Assembly (NCBI RefSeq): GCF_946479975.1
Contig: NZ_CAMLIX010000242.1
Coordinates: forward strand, 1-7,194
From: an uncultured Flavobacterium sp.
GTDB taxonomy: Bacteria; Bacteroidota; Bacteroidia; Flavobacteriales; Flavobacteriaceae
DNA length: 7,194 bases
Direction: 5' to 3'
The stretch's first letter is position 1. The number at the start of each line of letters is the position of its first letter. The translations under genes were made by a program, and so were the position numbers. Positions 1 through 5,954 of this stretch are shown piece after piece. The notes beneath the pieces were generated by a model. The model was not told where the DNA came from, ran no database searches, and worked only from the letters and a program-made list of their open reading frames with translations.

Positions 1-229
1 TGCTTTTTTCTAAATTTTCGAAAACCGTTTTTGCAACAGAACCTTTGTCGTTATCTACGATCAGAATCTGAATTTTAGAATCGGTTACAGCTTTAAAAGT
101 GCTGTCCTGAATTAAAGTCACTGTAATAACCAACACCAAAGGCATGATAAATAAAATGATCAATCCGCCTAAATCTCTTTTCAGTAAAAGGAATTCTTTT
201 ACCACCGACATCCAAATTTTATATATCAT
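1..229 (-). CDS. ABC-2 type transporter permease, N-terminal part (cut by window edge)
   Basis: This is the first 76 codons of a membrane permease that continues past the left edge. The translation opens with a short cytoplasmic segment (MIYKIWMSVVKEFLLLKRD). One hydrophobic membrane helix follows at about residues 21-41 (GGLIILFIMPLVLVITVTLI), then a soluble stretch containing QILIVDNDKGSVAK. That layout of one early helix followed by a large extracytoplasmic domain is usual for ABC-2 permeases of the drug and lipid exporter type. The chosen ATG overlaps the end of the upstream ATPase gene by 11 bases; an ATG at 211-209 (residue 7) would start just after that stop and cannot be excluded. Its place directly behind an ABC ATPase makes it the membrane partner of that protein. 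The substrate is not readable from the sequence; export of pigment or an envelope lipid is inferred from the cluster. Confidence 0.85.
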   Translation of the reverse strand, partial: MIYKIWMSVVKEFLLLKRDLGGLIILFIMPLVLVITVTLIQDSTFKAVTDSKIQILIVDNDKGSVAKTVFENLEKS

Positions 230-971
230 CTCTCAGCGCTTTTCCGGTTAATGAAATAAAAACATCTTCGAGATTTCTCGCATCTTTTGTAGTTTCAATC
301 AATGCAGACGGAGTGTCTTGTGCATAAATCTGTCCCTGATCTAAAATGGCTATTTGCGTGCAGAAATCTTCGGCTTCAGCCAAATGATGTGATGTATAAA
401 TAATGGTTGTTCCGTTTTGGTTTAGAACTTTTAAATAATCAATAATGGCAGTTTTAGAATGTACATCAACACCAACTGTAGGTTCATCCAAAAATAAAAC
501 TTTTGGATTATGCAGAATTCCTGCAATCAGATTTACACGACGTTTCATTCCGCCCGAAAAAGTTTGGACTTGTTTATCGGCAAATTTCAATAAACCCAAA
601 AGATCCAAAGCTTCGATAACTTTTTCTTTCAAATCTGAACCTTTCAAACCGTACATACTTCCAAAATAGTGTAGATTTTCTCTCGCAGTCAAAGTTGGAT
701 ACAAAGCATATTCCTGAGGAACAACACCTATGATTTTTTTAATTTTTGAAGCCTGATGCTGATAATCTAAACCATCAATTGAAAAATGTCCTGAAGTTGG
801 TTTAACCAATCCGCAGAGCATGGAAATCAAAGTGGTTTTTCCGGCACCATTTGGACCCAGTAAACCAAAAATCTGACCTTCATTTATGTTTAGCGAAACG
901 TTGTTCAAAGAATACATTTCTGCATTTTTGTACTTTTTCGAAAGGGATTCTATTTGAATGATAGACTGCAA
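219..971 (-). CDS. ABC transporter ATP-binding protein
   Basis: This 250-residue protein is a complete nucleotide-binding subunit that powers an ABC-2 exporter at the inner membrane. All core motifs are visible: Walker A GPNGAGKT at 39-46, Q-loop Gln86 in VVPQE, signature FSGGMKRR at 138-145, Walker B VLFLDEP at 158-164, D-loop VGVD at 166-169, and the switch His in TSHH at 195-196. The C-terminal LEDVFISLTG segment is typical of the drug/lipid exporter (CcmA-like) subfamily. No ATG precedes the conserved first strand: the earliest is Met19, which would cut into the fold. The start is therefore a TTG at 971-969, 9 bases after the stop of the BtrH-like gene. The downstream permease overlaps its end by 11 bases, so the two are probably translated together. 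Within a flexirubin locus it probably serves pigment export or placement, but this is inference from position. Confidence 0.93.
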   Translation of the reverse strand: MQSIIQIESLSKKYKNAEMYSLNNVSLNINEGQIFGLLGPNGAGKTTLISMLCGLVKPTSGHFSIDGLDYQHQASKIKKIIGVVPQEYALYPTLTARENLHYFGSMYGLKGSDLKEKVIEALDLLGLLKFADKQVQTFSGGMKRRVNLIAGILHNPKVLFLDEPTVGVDVHSKTAIIDYLKVLNQNGTTIIYTSHHLAEAEDFCTQIAILDQGQIYAQDTPSALIETTKDARNLEDVFISLTGKALRDDI

Positions 972-980
972 AATACAGTT

Positions 981-1979
981 TTAGCTGATCGCTTTTTTTA
1001 ATTTTTTGAAAAAGATTTCTTCTCTATTGGCAATGTCCAAAAGTTCATCGGCAATTGTATTGTAAGCATCTTCTTTGGCACTTCTGTTTTTGTAAATACG
1101 CGAAGCTTCAACAGCAAAATCTCGCCATGAATCGCCAATTTTTGTCATTTCTTTAGAAAGTTCTTTCAGTTCTTCGTTACCCAAAATAACCGAAGCTTCC
1201 TGTAAAAATGCCGCATAAATAAAACGGAAACCACCGCCTCCAGTTCCAATTTCTTCCTGCATACGAACCATTTGTGCCAAGTAATGATTGGCTTTTTTAG
1301 TTCCGTGTTTTATCGGCCATTTTCTAATTTGCTTTGAAACAAATTTAATACCGCGAACACCAACAATCGGCATTGGTGCGAGCATATCACGACATGTATT
1401 TTTGATTCCTTTAATAATGGCGCTTTTCAAATCGACATCTTTTGGAACTTGAATCGGATAATACATTTGTCCGCGCGGAGCAAAAGCGCCTTTGGCAAAA
1501 CGTACTTTATCTAATTCTTCGTGTGTTAATGTTGTAACGGTTTCCATAACTGGATCGCTCACTAAATAATCGGTTTCGGTTTTTCCGTAAACGACTAAAT
1601 TGTGTGCGTTGAAATGAAAACGATATTCGTCTGGAAAATAACTTAAATTGTACACGCCAACTTGTAATCCCGTCGGAATGTTATTTTTTAAATTTTCGTC
1701 CAGAGCTTTATTTGCATTTGAAACAGAAGAAAATTTTTGTCTTTTTATTTTTAAATTTAATCGATTTGCGACTTTATTAAAAATCTGTCCTGGCAAAGTT
1801 CTGTAACTAATTGCCGGTGCATAATTGACTTTTATAAAAGGCAGATACACAAAAAATAACCCAGAGCCAATACCAAAAACCATCGGTTCGCTGATGTTTA
1901 GTCCGCTGTTTTTTAGCAGATTTGACGCTACTCCATTTTCGCAATGAGCAGACTGATGATGTGTGAAAGTTAATTCCAT
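981..1979 (-). CDS. BtrH N-terminal domain / DUF4872-type protein, putative ACP-dependent acyltransferase
   Basis: The 332-residue protein resembles the family of BtrH, the butirosin enzyme that transfers an acyl group from an acyl carrier protein to an amine by a papain/C39-like Cys-His-Asp mechanism. The N-terminal HCENG motif places the candidate nucleophile at Cys13. Candidate partners are His126 in FNAHNLVVYG and Asp142 in YLVSDPV. The C-terminal half (about 190-332) is helical, contains a GTGGGGFRF motif at 245-253, and fits the DUF4872 region that often follows BtrH_N. There is no signal peptide, so it probably acts in the cytoplasm. Its ATG shares one base with the preceding stop (TAATG), indicating translational coupling to the 134-residue protein. 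In this locus it may transfer a polyene or other acyl chain from the ACP, possibly to a dialkylresorcinol hydroxyl. The family call comes from motif recognition; the substrate is inference. Confidence 0.8.
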   Translation of the reverse strand: MELTFTHHQSAHCENGVASNLLKNSGLNISEPMVFGIGSGLFFVYLPFIKVNYAPAISYRTLPGQIFNKVANRLNLKIKRQKFSSVSNANKALDENLKNNIPTGLQVGVYNLSYFPDEYRFHFNAHNLVVYGKTETDYLVSDPVMETVTTLTHEELDKVRFAKGAFAPRGQMYYPIQVPKDVDLKSAIIKGIKNTCRDMLAPMPIVGVRGIKFVSKQIRKWPIKHGTKKANHYLAQMVRMQEEIGTGGGGFRFIYAAFLQEASVILGNEELKELSKEMTKIGDSWRDFAVEASRIYKNRSAKEDAYNTIADELLDIANREEIFFKKLKKAIS

Positions 1980-2383
1980 TATTTGGTAATGCTGTTTTTT
2001 AATTCATCAATAGATACTTCAAAAGTATCGGCATATTTCTGCAAAATTTTATTGCTTAAAGTTGCAAAAACATCTGGCTTAAAATGTCTTTTTACGCGCC
2101 ATTTCCAGAATCCTACATAACTTGCTAGAATAGTAAGATCCATTTTATTGACTTCCATAAAATACACAATCGGACTCACTTCGCTATTCAAAACTTGTTG
2201 TTTGGCTTCGGCAATTCTTTCGTTTATTTCGTCAATAGAATTAGAAAGTGCGATTGTTTTAGGTTCCCAACCTGTACTTAATGTTGTGGTGTAATTGCCA
2301 TTTTCATCTGTTGCGTACAAAAGTTCTTTAACGTTGTTTTTCGTTAAATTACTTTTATCTTGAGGTACATTATTTTTTTCCAT
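1979..2383 (-). CDS. Uncharacterised 134-residue protein of a flexirubin-type cluster
   Basis: I do not recognise a characterised family. The first 30 residues or so are polar and probably disordered (MEKNNVPQDKSNLTKNN). A helical stretch at about 46-68 (LSNSIDEINERIAEAKQQVL) may be amphipathic. The C-terminal half (about 80-131) contains LTILASYVGFWKWRVKRHF and then LQKYADTFEVSIDELK. It loosely resembles a helix-turn-helix of the Xre type, where a final A..F.VS.DEL pattern is common, but the spacing is imperfect and DNA binding is unproven. There are no membrane segments, signal peptide or cysteines. The gene is coupled to the BtrH-like gene downstream through a TAATG overlap, so a partner or accessory role for that enzyme is as likely as regulation. 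It begins 18 bases after the small membrane protein gene. Confidence 0.75.
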   Translation of the reverse strand: MEKNNVPQDKSNLTKNNVKELLYATDENGNYTTTLSTGWEPKTIALSNSIDEINERIAEAKQQVLNSEVSPIVYFMEVNKMDLTILASYVGFWKWRVKRHFKPDVFATLSNKILQKYADTFEVSIDELKNSITK

Positions 2384-2401
2384 AATGGATATTATTAAAA
2401 A

Positions 2402-2650
2402 CTAAACTAATAATCTTAGTAAAACCAAAACCGGTATGATTTCGATTATAATTAAAAAACCAAGATTTATGAAGGCCAAATTTTTGCGTTTTTTGATGAA
2501 AAAATAAATCATTTCTAATAGCAGAAACAAACAATATAATTGAGTTAAAAATAGAGCAAATGTCTCACTGCTAAATCCAAAAAAACAAATCAATAGTACT
2601 ATTAAAATTCCTAATCGAATTCCTAGGTGATAAAGTGTTTTTTTGTCCAT
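2402..2650 (-). CDS. Small three-helix membrane protein of unknown function
   Basis: The 82-residue protein is almost entirely hydrophobic. Three likely membrane helices are visible at about 9-27 (LGIRLGILIVLLICFFGFS), 31-52 (FALFLTQLYCLFLLLEMIYFFI) and 60-81 (INLGFLIIIEIIPVLVLLRLL). A basic loop, KKRKN, lies at about 53-57 between the second and third helices. Positive-inside reasoning would put that loop, and probably the N-terminal MDKK, in the cytoplasm. It sits 9 bases after the stop of the dehydratase gene and 18 bases before the 134-residue gene, so it is very likely co-transcribed. No catalytic motif is visible. A role in anchoring the pigment enzymes at the membrane or assisting the transporter is possible but speculative. 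The compact operon position and intact frame make it a real gene rather than a chance hydrophobic frame. Confidence 0.78.
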   Translation of the reverse strand: MDKKTLYHLGIRLGILIVLLICFFGFSSETFALFLTQLYCLFLLLEMIYFFIKKRKNLAFINLGFLIIIEIIPVLVLLRLLV

Positions 2651-2659
2651 TTTTTAATC

Positions 2660-3136
2660 TTAAAAAGACTCTCTAGACGAAACTGTTTTCTGAATAAACA
2701 AGTTAATTTCGCATTCTAAAAGTATCTGGTCTTCAACAGAACTTTGACAGCTCATTGTGCATAAAGTGTAATCGTCGCCTACAAATTTTGAAACCAAATC
2801 GGCTTTAGTAATTACAATTTCGCCAACTTTTGGAAGCGAATGAATTATTACATTTTTTAAGGCGCTGATAAATCCAATTACATTTACGTTCTCATTTTCT
2901 GTTCCGTTGTCATCAAAAAAGTATTTTTTTCCAACAATAGCAGAACAAGTCTGAGCGGTATTTTCAATTAAACCTGCTTCATTAAAAACATTATTCTGAA
3001 CAAAAATATTGTCTTCTTTTATTAAAAAAATGGTTTCTACAAAGTCGGCATCAATATCCAAAATCAAATCCACCATAAGCATCGGCGCTCGGTGCGGTAA
3101 ATAATTTTGTATGTCAACAGCAGAAGTTGTTTTCAT
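2660..3136 (-). CDS. Hotdog-fold 3-hydroxyacyl-ACP dehydratase (FabZ/ApeP-like), catalytic His present
   Basis: This 158-residue single hotdog domain is related to FabZ and the aryl polyene dehydratases, which remove water from 3-hydroxyacyl-ACP to give the trans-2-enoyl chain. The FabZ-like motif YLPHRAPMLMVD (12-23) carries the expected catalytic His15. The central-helix motif EAGLIENTAQ (53-62) places Glu58 at the position of FabZ's catalytic Glu (VEAMAQ in classical enzymes). Length is normal for the family; the C-terminus has a short polar tail (TVSSRESF). It lies 9 bases after another hotdog gene, and the two proteins share the LP-P-MVD and EAGLIE-AQ motifs, suggesting an ancient duplication and perhaps a heterodimer. 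It probably acts in chain building for the polyene half of flexirubin or for the unsaturated precursor of the resorcinol. Enzyme class is well supported; exact substrate is inferred. Confidence 0.87.
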   Translation of the reverse strand: MKTTSAVDIQNYLPHRAPMLMVDLILDIDADFVETIFLIKEDNIFVQNNVFNEAGLIENTAQTCSAIVGKKYFFDDNGTENENVNVIGFISALKNVIIHSLPKVGEIVITKADLVSKFVGDDYTLCTMSCQSSVEDQILLECEINLFIQKTVSSRESF

Positions 3137-3145
3137 TATAAAAGT

Positions 3146-3577
3146 TTATTTTGCCAAAACCGTTTTCATTTGTCCTCTGGCAATTTCTTCATTATTCAAA
3201 AAAGTAACAATATCGACTAAAGTGATTCCTGCAAATTCCTGCAAAATCGTAACTTCAGACTGAATATTGTCGTTTAGTTTTGGAAGTTTTTTAATCTCAA
3301 TTTCCTTAATAGATCCGATGTAACCGGTTGGAGCGCTTTCTTTTTTTAGAAAAAATTGATAACCCGTATGCAATGCCACAGATTGTGCCATGTGTTCTAT
3401 TAAACCTGCTTCCAGAAAAGTATTATTGGTAAAGAAAATATTATCGCTCTGAATTTTTAAACCAGAAACCAAAGAAGTTTCGGTGTAAGAAAGCAAAGCA
3501 TCTACCATCACAAAAGGAAACTTTTGCGGTAATAAATTTTCTACCATTTCTTTTTCTAAAAGTGCCATTGTTTCCAT
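3146..3577 (-). CDS. Hotdog-fold dehydratase-like protein (ApeP-like) lacking the catalytic His
   Basis: The protein has 143 residues from the ATG at 3577. That start forms a TAATG overlap with the darB stop; a frame-extending TTG at 3583 would add only two residues and is less likely. The fold is FabZ-like: LLPQKFPFVMVD (15-26) aligns with FabZ's LPHR-P-lvD motif, but Gln18 stands where the catalytic His is expected. The helix motif EAGLIEHMAQSVALHTGY (56-73) keeps the Glu at 61 and adds His62 next to it. The YIGSIKEIEIKKLPK segment (86-100) is typical of the family. It is either a non-catalytic partner of the adjacent His-containing dehydratase or uses another residue for catalysis. Pairing with that next gene product as a heterodimer is inference. 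The substitution is not caused by a frameshift, since the frame is clean on both sides. Confidence 0.85.
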   Translation of the reverse strand: METMALLEKEMVENLLPQKFPFVMVDALLSYTETSLVSGLKIQSDNIFFTNNTFLEAGLIEHMAQSVALHTGYQFFLKKESAPTGYIGSIKEIEIKKLPKLNDNIQSEVTILQEFAGITLVDIVTFLNNEEIARGQMKTVLAK

Positions 3578-4710
3578 TAGCAAACAGTTAAGTACGCATA
3601 CGCGAAAGAAAATCTCCCGCTTTCCGGAACAGATAATAAAATTTTATCTCCTTTTTTCAGATTTCCAGAATTCATTAATTCTTCAACAGCCAGATAAATA
3701 GAAGCAGAGCCCACATTTCCTACTCTAGAAAGATTCATAAACCATTTTTCATCTGCCATTCCAATTCCTCTTTCGGTTAACCCTTTTTTCAATCCTTCAA
3801 CAAAAAAGTTGGAAGAAACGTGAGGAATAAAATAGGTAATATCTTCAGATTTGACGTTGTTTTTATCCATTGCGTCTTTCATGCTTTCTGCACCTTTTGA
3901 CAGGATAAATTCGTCTAATAATTTTACATCTTGTTTTATAGAGAAAACAGATTCATTCAACCATTGTTCTGGTGCATAATCGCTCCATGATTTAATTTCT
4001 CCATTTTCCATTTTATCACCTCCAGCATACATGCAGGTTTCTAATTCGTACGCATACGAAAAAGCTTCCATCCATTCTATTTTTAGTGAAATTTCACCTT
4101 TTGGTTTGTTTTCCAATAAAAAAGCTCCGGCTCCATCAGATAACATCCAACGAAGAAAATCTTTTTTGAAAGCAATAATAGGTTGTTCTTCAAGGCTTTT
4201 TAAATTGTCTGCCTCGTGATTGTATTTTTGAGCATTCAGCCAAGTCGAAACTTTTTCTGATCCTGTACAGATTGCATTTTTTGAATTTCCTGATTTTATT
4301 GAAAGAAAACCGAATTTCAATGAATTCATTCCTGCGCAGCAAACTCCAGTTGAAGAGTTTAATTCGACCGATTTATTTTTTAATAAACCGTGAACCATTG
4401 CAGCGTGCGAAGGCAAAAAGATATCCGGAGTTGAGGTTCCGCATGAAAGTACTTCTAAATCCTGAGGCGTAAAATCGTTATCGAATAATGGCAAAATAGC
4501 ATTTTTCGTTAATTCTGCGTTGCTGTGAGTACTTTTTCCTTCTTTATCAACAGCATAATATCGGCTTGTAATTTTATTGTTGCGCAAAATAATACGTCTT
4601 GCTTTTGAAGCGGTATCGTTGATAAGTCCTAAATAGGCTTCCATTTCGTCATTAGAAACAGCTTCATTCGGCAAATATTTTGCAGCTTTTGTAATATATA
4701 CTTCAAACAT
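3577..4710 (-). CDS. darB: DarB-type beta-ketoacyl-ACP synthase III (dialkylresorcinol ketosynthase/cyclase)
   Basis: This 377-residue thiolase-fold condensing enzyme belongs to the KAS III group. The catalytic triad is complete: Cys125 in GVCCAGMNSL (122-131), His297 in YFIPHVSSN, and Asn332 in SRVGNVGSAS (328-337). The C-terminal PESGRFSFAYAYL end matches the family. DarB enzymes join two ACP- or CoA-bound acyl chains by Claisen condensation and Michael addition to form a 2,5-dialkylcyclohexane-1,3-dione, which DarA then aromatises. Identification as DarB rather than housekeeping FabH rests on the divergent N-terminal region, the longer length (FabH is about 320) and the DarA-like gene immediately upstream, 17 bases away. 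The stop shares one base with the ATG of the next gene, so translation is probably coupled. It should make the dialkylresorcinol part of flexirubin. Confidence 0.9.
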   Translation of the reverse strand: MFEVYITKAAKYLPNEAVSNDEMEAYLGLINDTASKARRIILRNNKITSRYYAVDKEGKSTHSNAELTKNAILPLFDNDFTPQDLEVLSCGTSTPDIFLPSHAAMVHGLLKNKSVELNSSTGVCCAGMNSLKFGFLSIKSGNSKNAICTGSEKVSTWLNAQKYNHEADNLKSLEEQPIIAFKKDFLRWMLSDGAGAFLLENKPKGEISLKIEWMEAFSYAYELETCMYAGGDKMENGEIKSWSDYAPEQWLNESVFSIKQDVKLLDEFILSKGAESMKDAMDKNNVKSEDITYFIPHVSSNFFVEGLKKGLTERGIGMADEKWFMNLSRVGNVGSASIYLAVEELMNSGNLKKGDKILLSVPESGRFSFAYAYLTVC

Positions 4711-4727
4711 AATTTAAATTTCGTCTT

Positions 4728-5630
4728 CTAAACTCCCTGATAATATTGAGTTTCCTTTTTTATAGATTTTAACTTAAGCGGATAGGTAATAAGGTGCAAT
4801 ATATACACTATTGGCGAAATTAACCATATCGCAAGGAATAAATAAACATTAAATACTTTAAGCAGCTTTTTTCGGTTTTTTTGATTTTTAGAAATGATGT
4901 TTGACCATTTATTGAAAATTTTATTGGCCGTTTTGTCAACAGTCACTAAATACGGACTTATTTTTACAGCTCCAGCATTGACTAATTTTGGCTGTAACTG
5001 TGCCAAGTTATTCTGTTTTAAAGAATCCAGCATAATTTCTCCAAATTTAGTCGATTCCTGAATGTCTTTTTCTGAAACTCCTGGAAGCGGAAAAATACCT
5101 AAATATTTTTTCTTAACTCCAGAGAACATCCATTCTACAATTGTGATTACGCTGATTAAATTTCCAACGCGGTCTACCAAAGCTACATTTCCAACCAAAT
5201 TTGCATTGGCTTCTTTCAATAAAACTTTGATTTTTTCCTGTGCCATAATCCACATATTTCTAGAACCGCTGATGGTGATAACAGGTGTATTGTTCAAAAT
5301 TTTCTTTCCATCCTCGCTTTTCAAAAATGAATTAATCGGGATCGAAGGTGATAAATACCAAACTTGATAATGAAATAAAACCAAATCAAATTTTGTATTT
5401 AAAATCTCTTCTGGAACTGGTTTTAATGCTGTCGGAATTTGTAAAAACGATTCAGGAAATGCATCAAAAAAAGCCTCTTTATTCCACGGAAAAGGAAACG
5501 GTTTTACTAATTGAATTTCGTGAAACGTCAGATTTATTTGATCTGAATTTAGAAAAGGTTTTGCAATATTTTTTGCAATAGATTCTAGCTGTCCAGACTG
5601 TGTATAATAAATTACGAGAACATTTTTCAT
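4728..5630 (-). CDS. darA: DarA-type dialkylresorcinol aromatising enzyme, flavodoxin-like fold with C-terminal membrane segment
   Basis: The 300-residue protein starts with a flavodoxin-like strand and phosphate loop (VLVIYYTQSGQLESIAKNI, 4-22), where TQSGQ resembles the FMN phosphate-binding loop. Further fold elements are FDLVLFHYQVWYLSPSIPI (81-99), rich in aromatics that could stack on a flavin, and TPVITISGSRNMW (115-127). The DarA family works with DarB, oxidising or aromatising the cyclohexanedione to the dialkylresorcinol. The C-terminal quarter is unlike a plain flavodoxin: after a basic KNQKNRKKLLK stretch (248-258) comes a hydrophobic helix or hairpin at about 260-285 (VYLFLAIWLISPIVYILHLI), suggesting anchoring at the inner membrane near its greasy substrate. 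It is the first gene after the repeat-bearing gap, with a promoter candidate 26 bases upstream of its ATG. The family call is strong because of the adjacent darB; flavin use is inferred. Confidence 0.86.
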   Translation of the reverse strand: MKNVLVIYYTQSGQLESIAKNIAKPFLNSDQINLTFHEIQLVKPFPFPWNKEAFFDAFPESFLQIPTALKPVPEEILNTKFDLVLFHYQVWYLSPSIPINSFLKSEDGKKILNNTPVITISGSRNMWIMAQEKIKVLLKEANANLVGNVALVDRVGNLISVITIVEWMFSGVKKKYLGIFPLPGVSEKDIQESTKFGEIMLDSLKQNNLAQLQPKLVNAGAVKISPYLVTVDKTANKIFNKWSNIISKNQKNRKKLLKVFNVYLFLAIWLISPIVYILHLITYPLKLKSIKKETQYYQGV

Positions 5631-5655
5631 TTAGGTTTTTAGCTTTGATGGTTAG

Positions 5656-5683
5656 CAAAAATAGGTAAATTTATTTAAACGAA
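5656..5683 (-). promoter_or_regulatory. Candidate Bacteroidetes-type promoter for the darA operon
   Basis: On the minus strand, TATTTTTG at 5663-5656 matches the Bacteroidetes -7 consensus TAnnTTTG exactly. A weak TTCG at 5683-5680 lies about 17-20 bases upstream, where the -33 TTG element is expected. Transcription would begin near 5650 and give a leader of about 20 bases before the darA ATG at 5630. No Shine-Dalgarno-like sequence is seen, which is usual in this phylum. The position between two gene blocks makes a separate promoter for the dar block plausible. Since the region is AT-rich, a chance match is possible. Confidence 0.55.
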
Positions 5684-5704
5684 TTTTCTTATTTCGACGA
5701 ATGG

Positions 5705-5925
5705 TTTTTTTTAGCCACGAATTCACGAATTATTCAAAAAAGTGGTTTTTATTAAATTCTAAACAGCGATAATTACACAAATTATTATTTATGCAAAGGA
5801 TATGATTTAACAAAAAGCTAATTGGGGAATTTAGTGCAATTCACGCCAAAAAATCACTCCAGAAAATAGTATAATTAGTGAATTGCTTCGCCAGTCGCTA
5901 TCGCTCGAGTCGTGGCTGAAAAAAA
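5705..5925. repeat. MITE-like intergenic element with interrupted inverted ends
   Basis: The non-coding gap holds an element with T- and A-run edges and complementary ends. AGCCACG at 5713-5719 is the exact reverse complement of CGTGGCT at 5911-5917. AATTCAC at 5720-5726 is the exact reverse complement of GTGAATT at 5878-5884. In the right arm these two blocks are split by a GC-rich 26-base stretch (5885-5910, 16 G or C) that includes TCGCTATCGCT, a direct repeat of TCGCT. A second internal CAATTCAC (5837-5844) also pairs with GTGAATTG (5878-5885). There is no open reading frame and no clear target duplication. Sequences of the AGCCACGAATTCACGAATT type are, from memory, dispersed in Flavobacterium intergenic regions; copy number cannot be tested here. 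Confidence 0.6.
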
Positions 5926-5954
5926 TATCTTAATAAAACCTAAGATTTTAGGTT
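5926..5954 (-). terminator. Possible intrinsic terminator at the end of the acyltransferase gene
   Basis: AACCTAA (5954-5948 read on the minus strand) and TTAGGTT (5943-5937) form a perfect 7-base-pair stem with a 4-base loop. On the transcript it is followed by TTATTAAGATA and then a run of seven Ts that merges with the repeat element. The stem contains the acyltransferase stop codon TAG at 5942-5940. The stem is AT-rich and short, so termination may be weak. Its position between the two gene blocks agrees with the promoter candidate downstream. Confidence 0.4.

Noticed and set aside
445..669. Plus-strand open frame opposite the ABC ATPase
   Set aside because: It lies wholly antisense to a gene with all ATPase motifs, and its translation shows no domain or plausible start context.
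3578..3583. TTG at 3583 as the start of the His-less dehydratase
   Set aside because: It adds only two residues and overlaps darB further, whereas the ATG at 3577 gives a clean TAATG junction.
4031..4472. Two plus-strand open frames opposite darB
   Set aside because: Both are antisense to the conserved ketosynthase; composition and lack of motifs indicate chance frames.
5062..5581. Two plus-strand open frames opposite darA
   Set aside because: They overlap each other and are antisense to a well-supported gene; no recognisable protein features.
5885..5910. Integrase attachment site at the GC-rich stretch
   Set aside because: No integrase, tRNA end or second copy is seen in the window, so an insertion or variant repeat end is the simpler reading.
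5705..5925. CRISPR array or tRNA-like structure in the gap
   Set aside because: There is no regularly spaced repeat series and no cloverleaf; the pattern is one pair of interrupted inverted ends.
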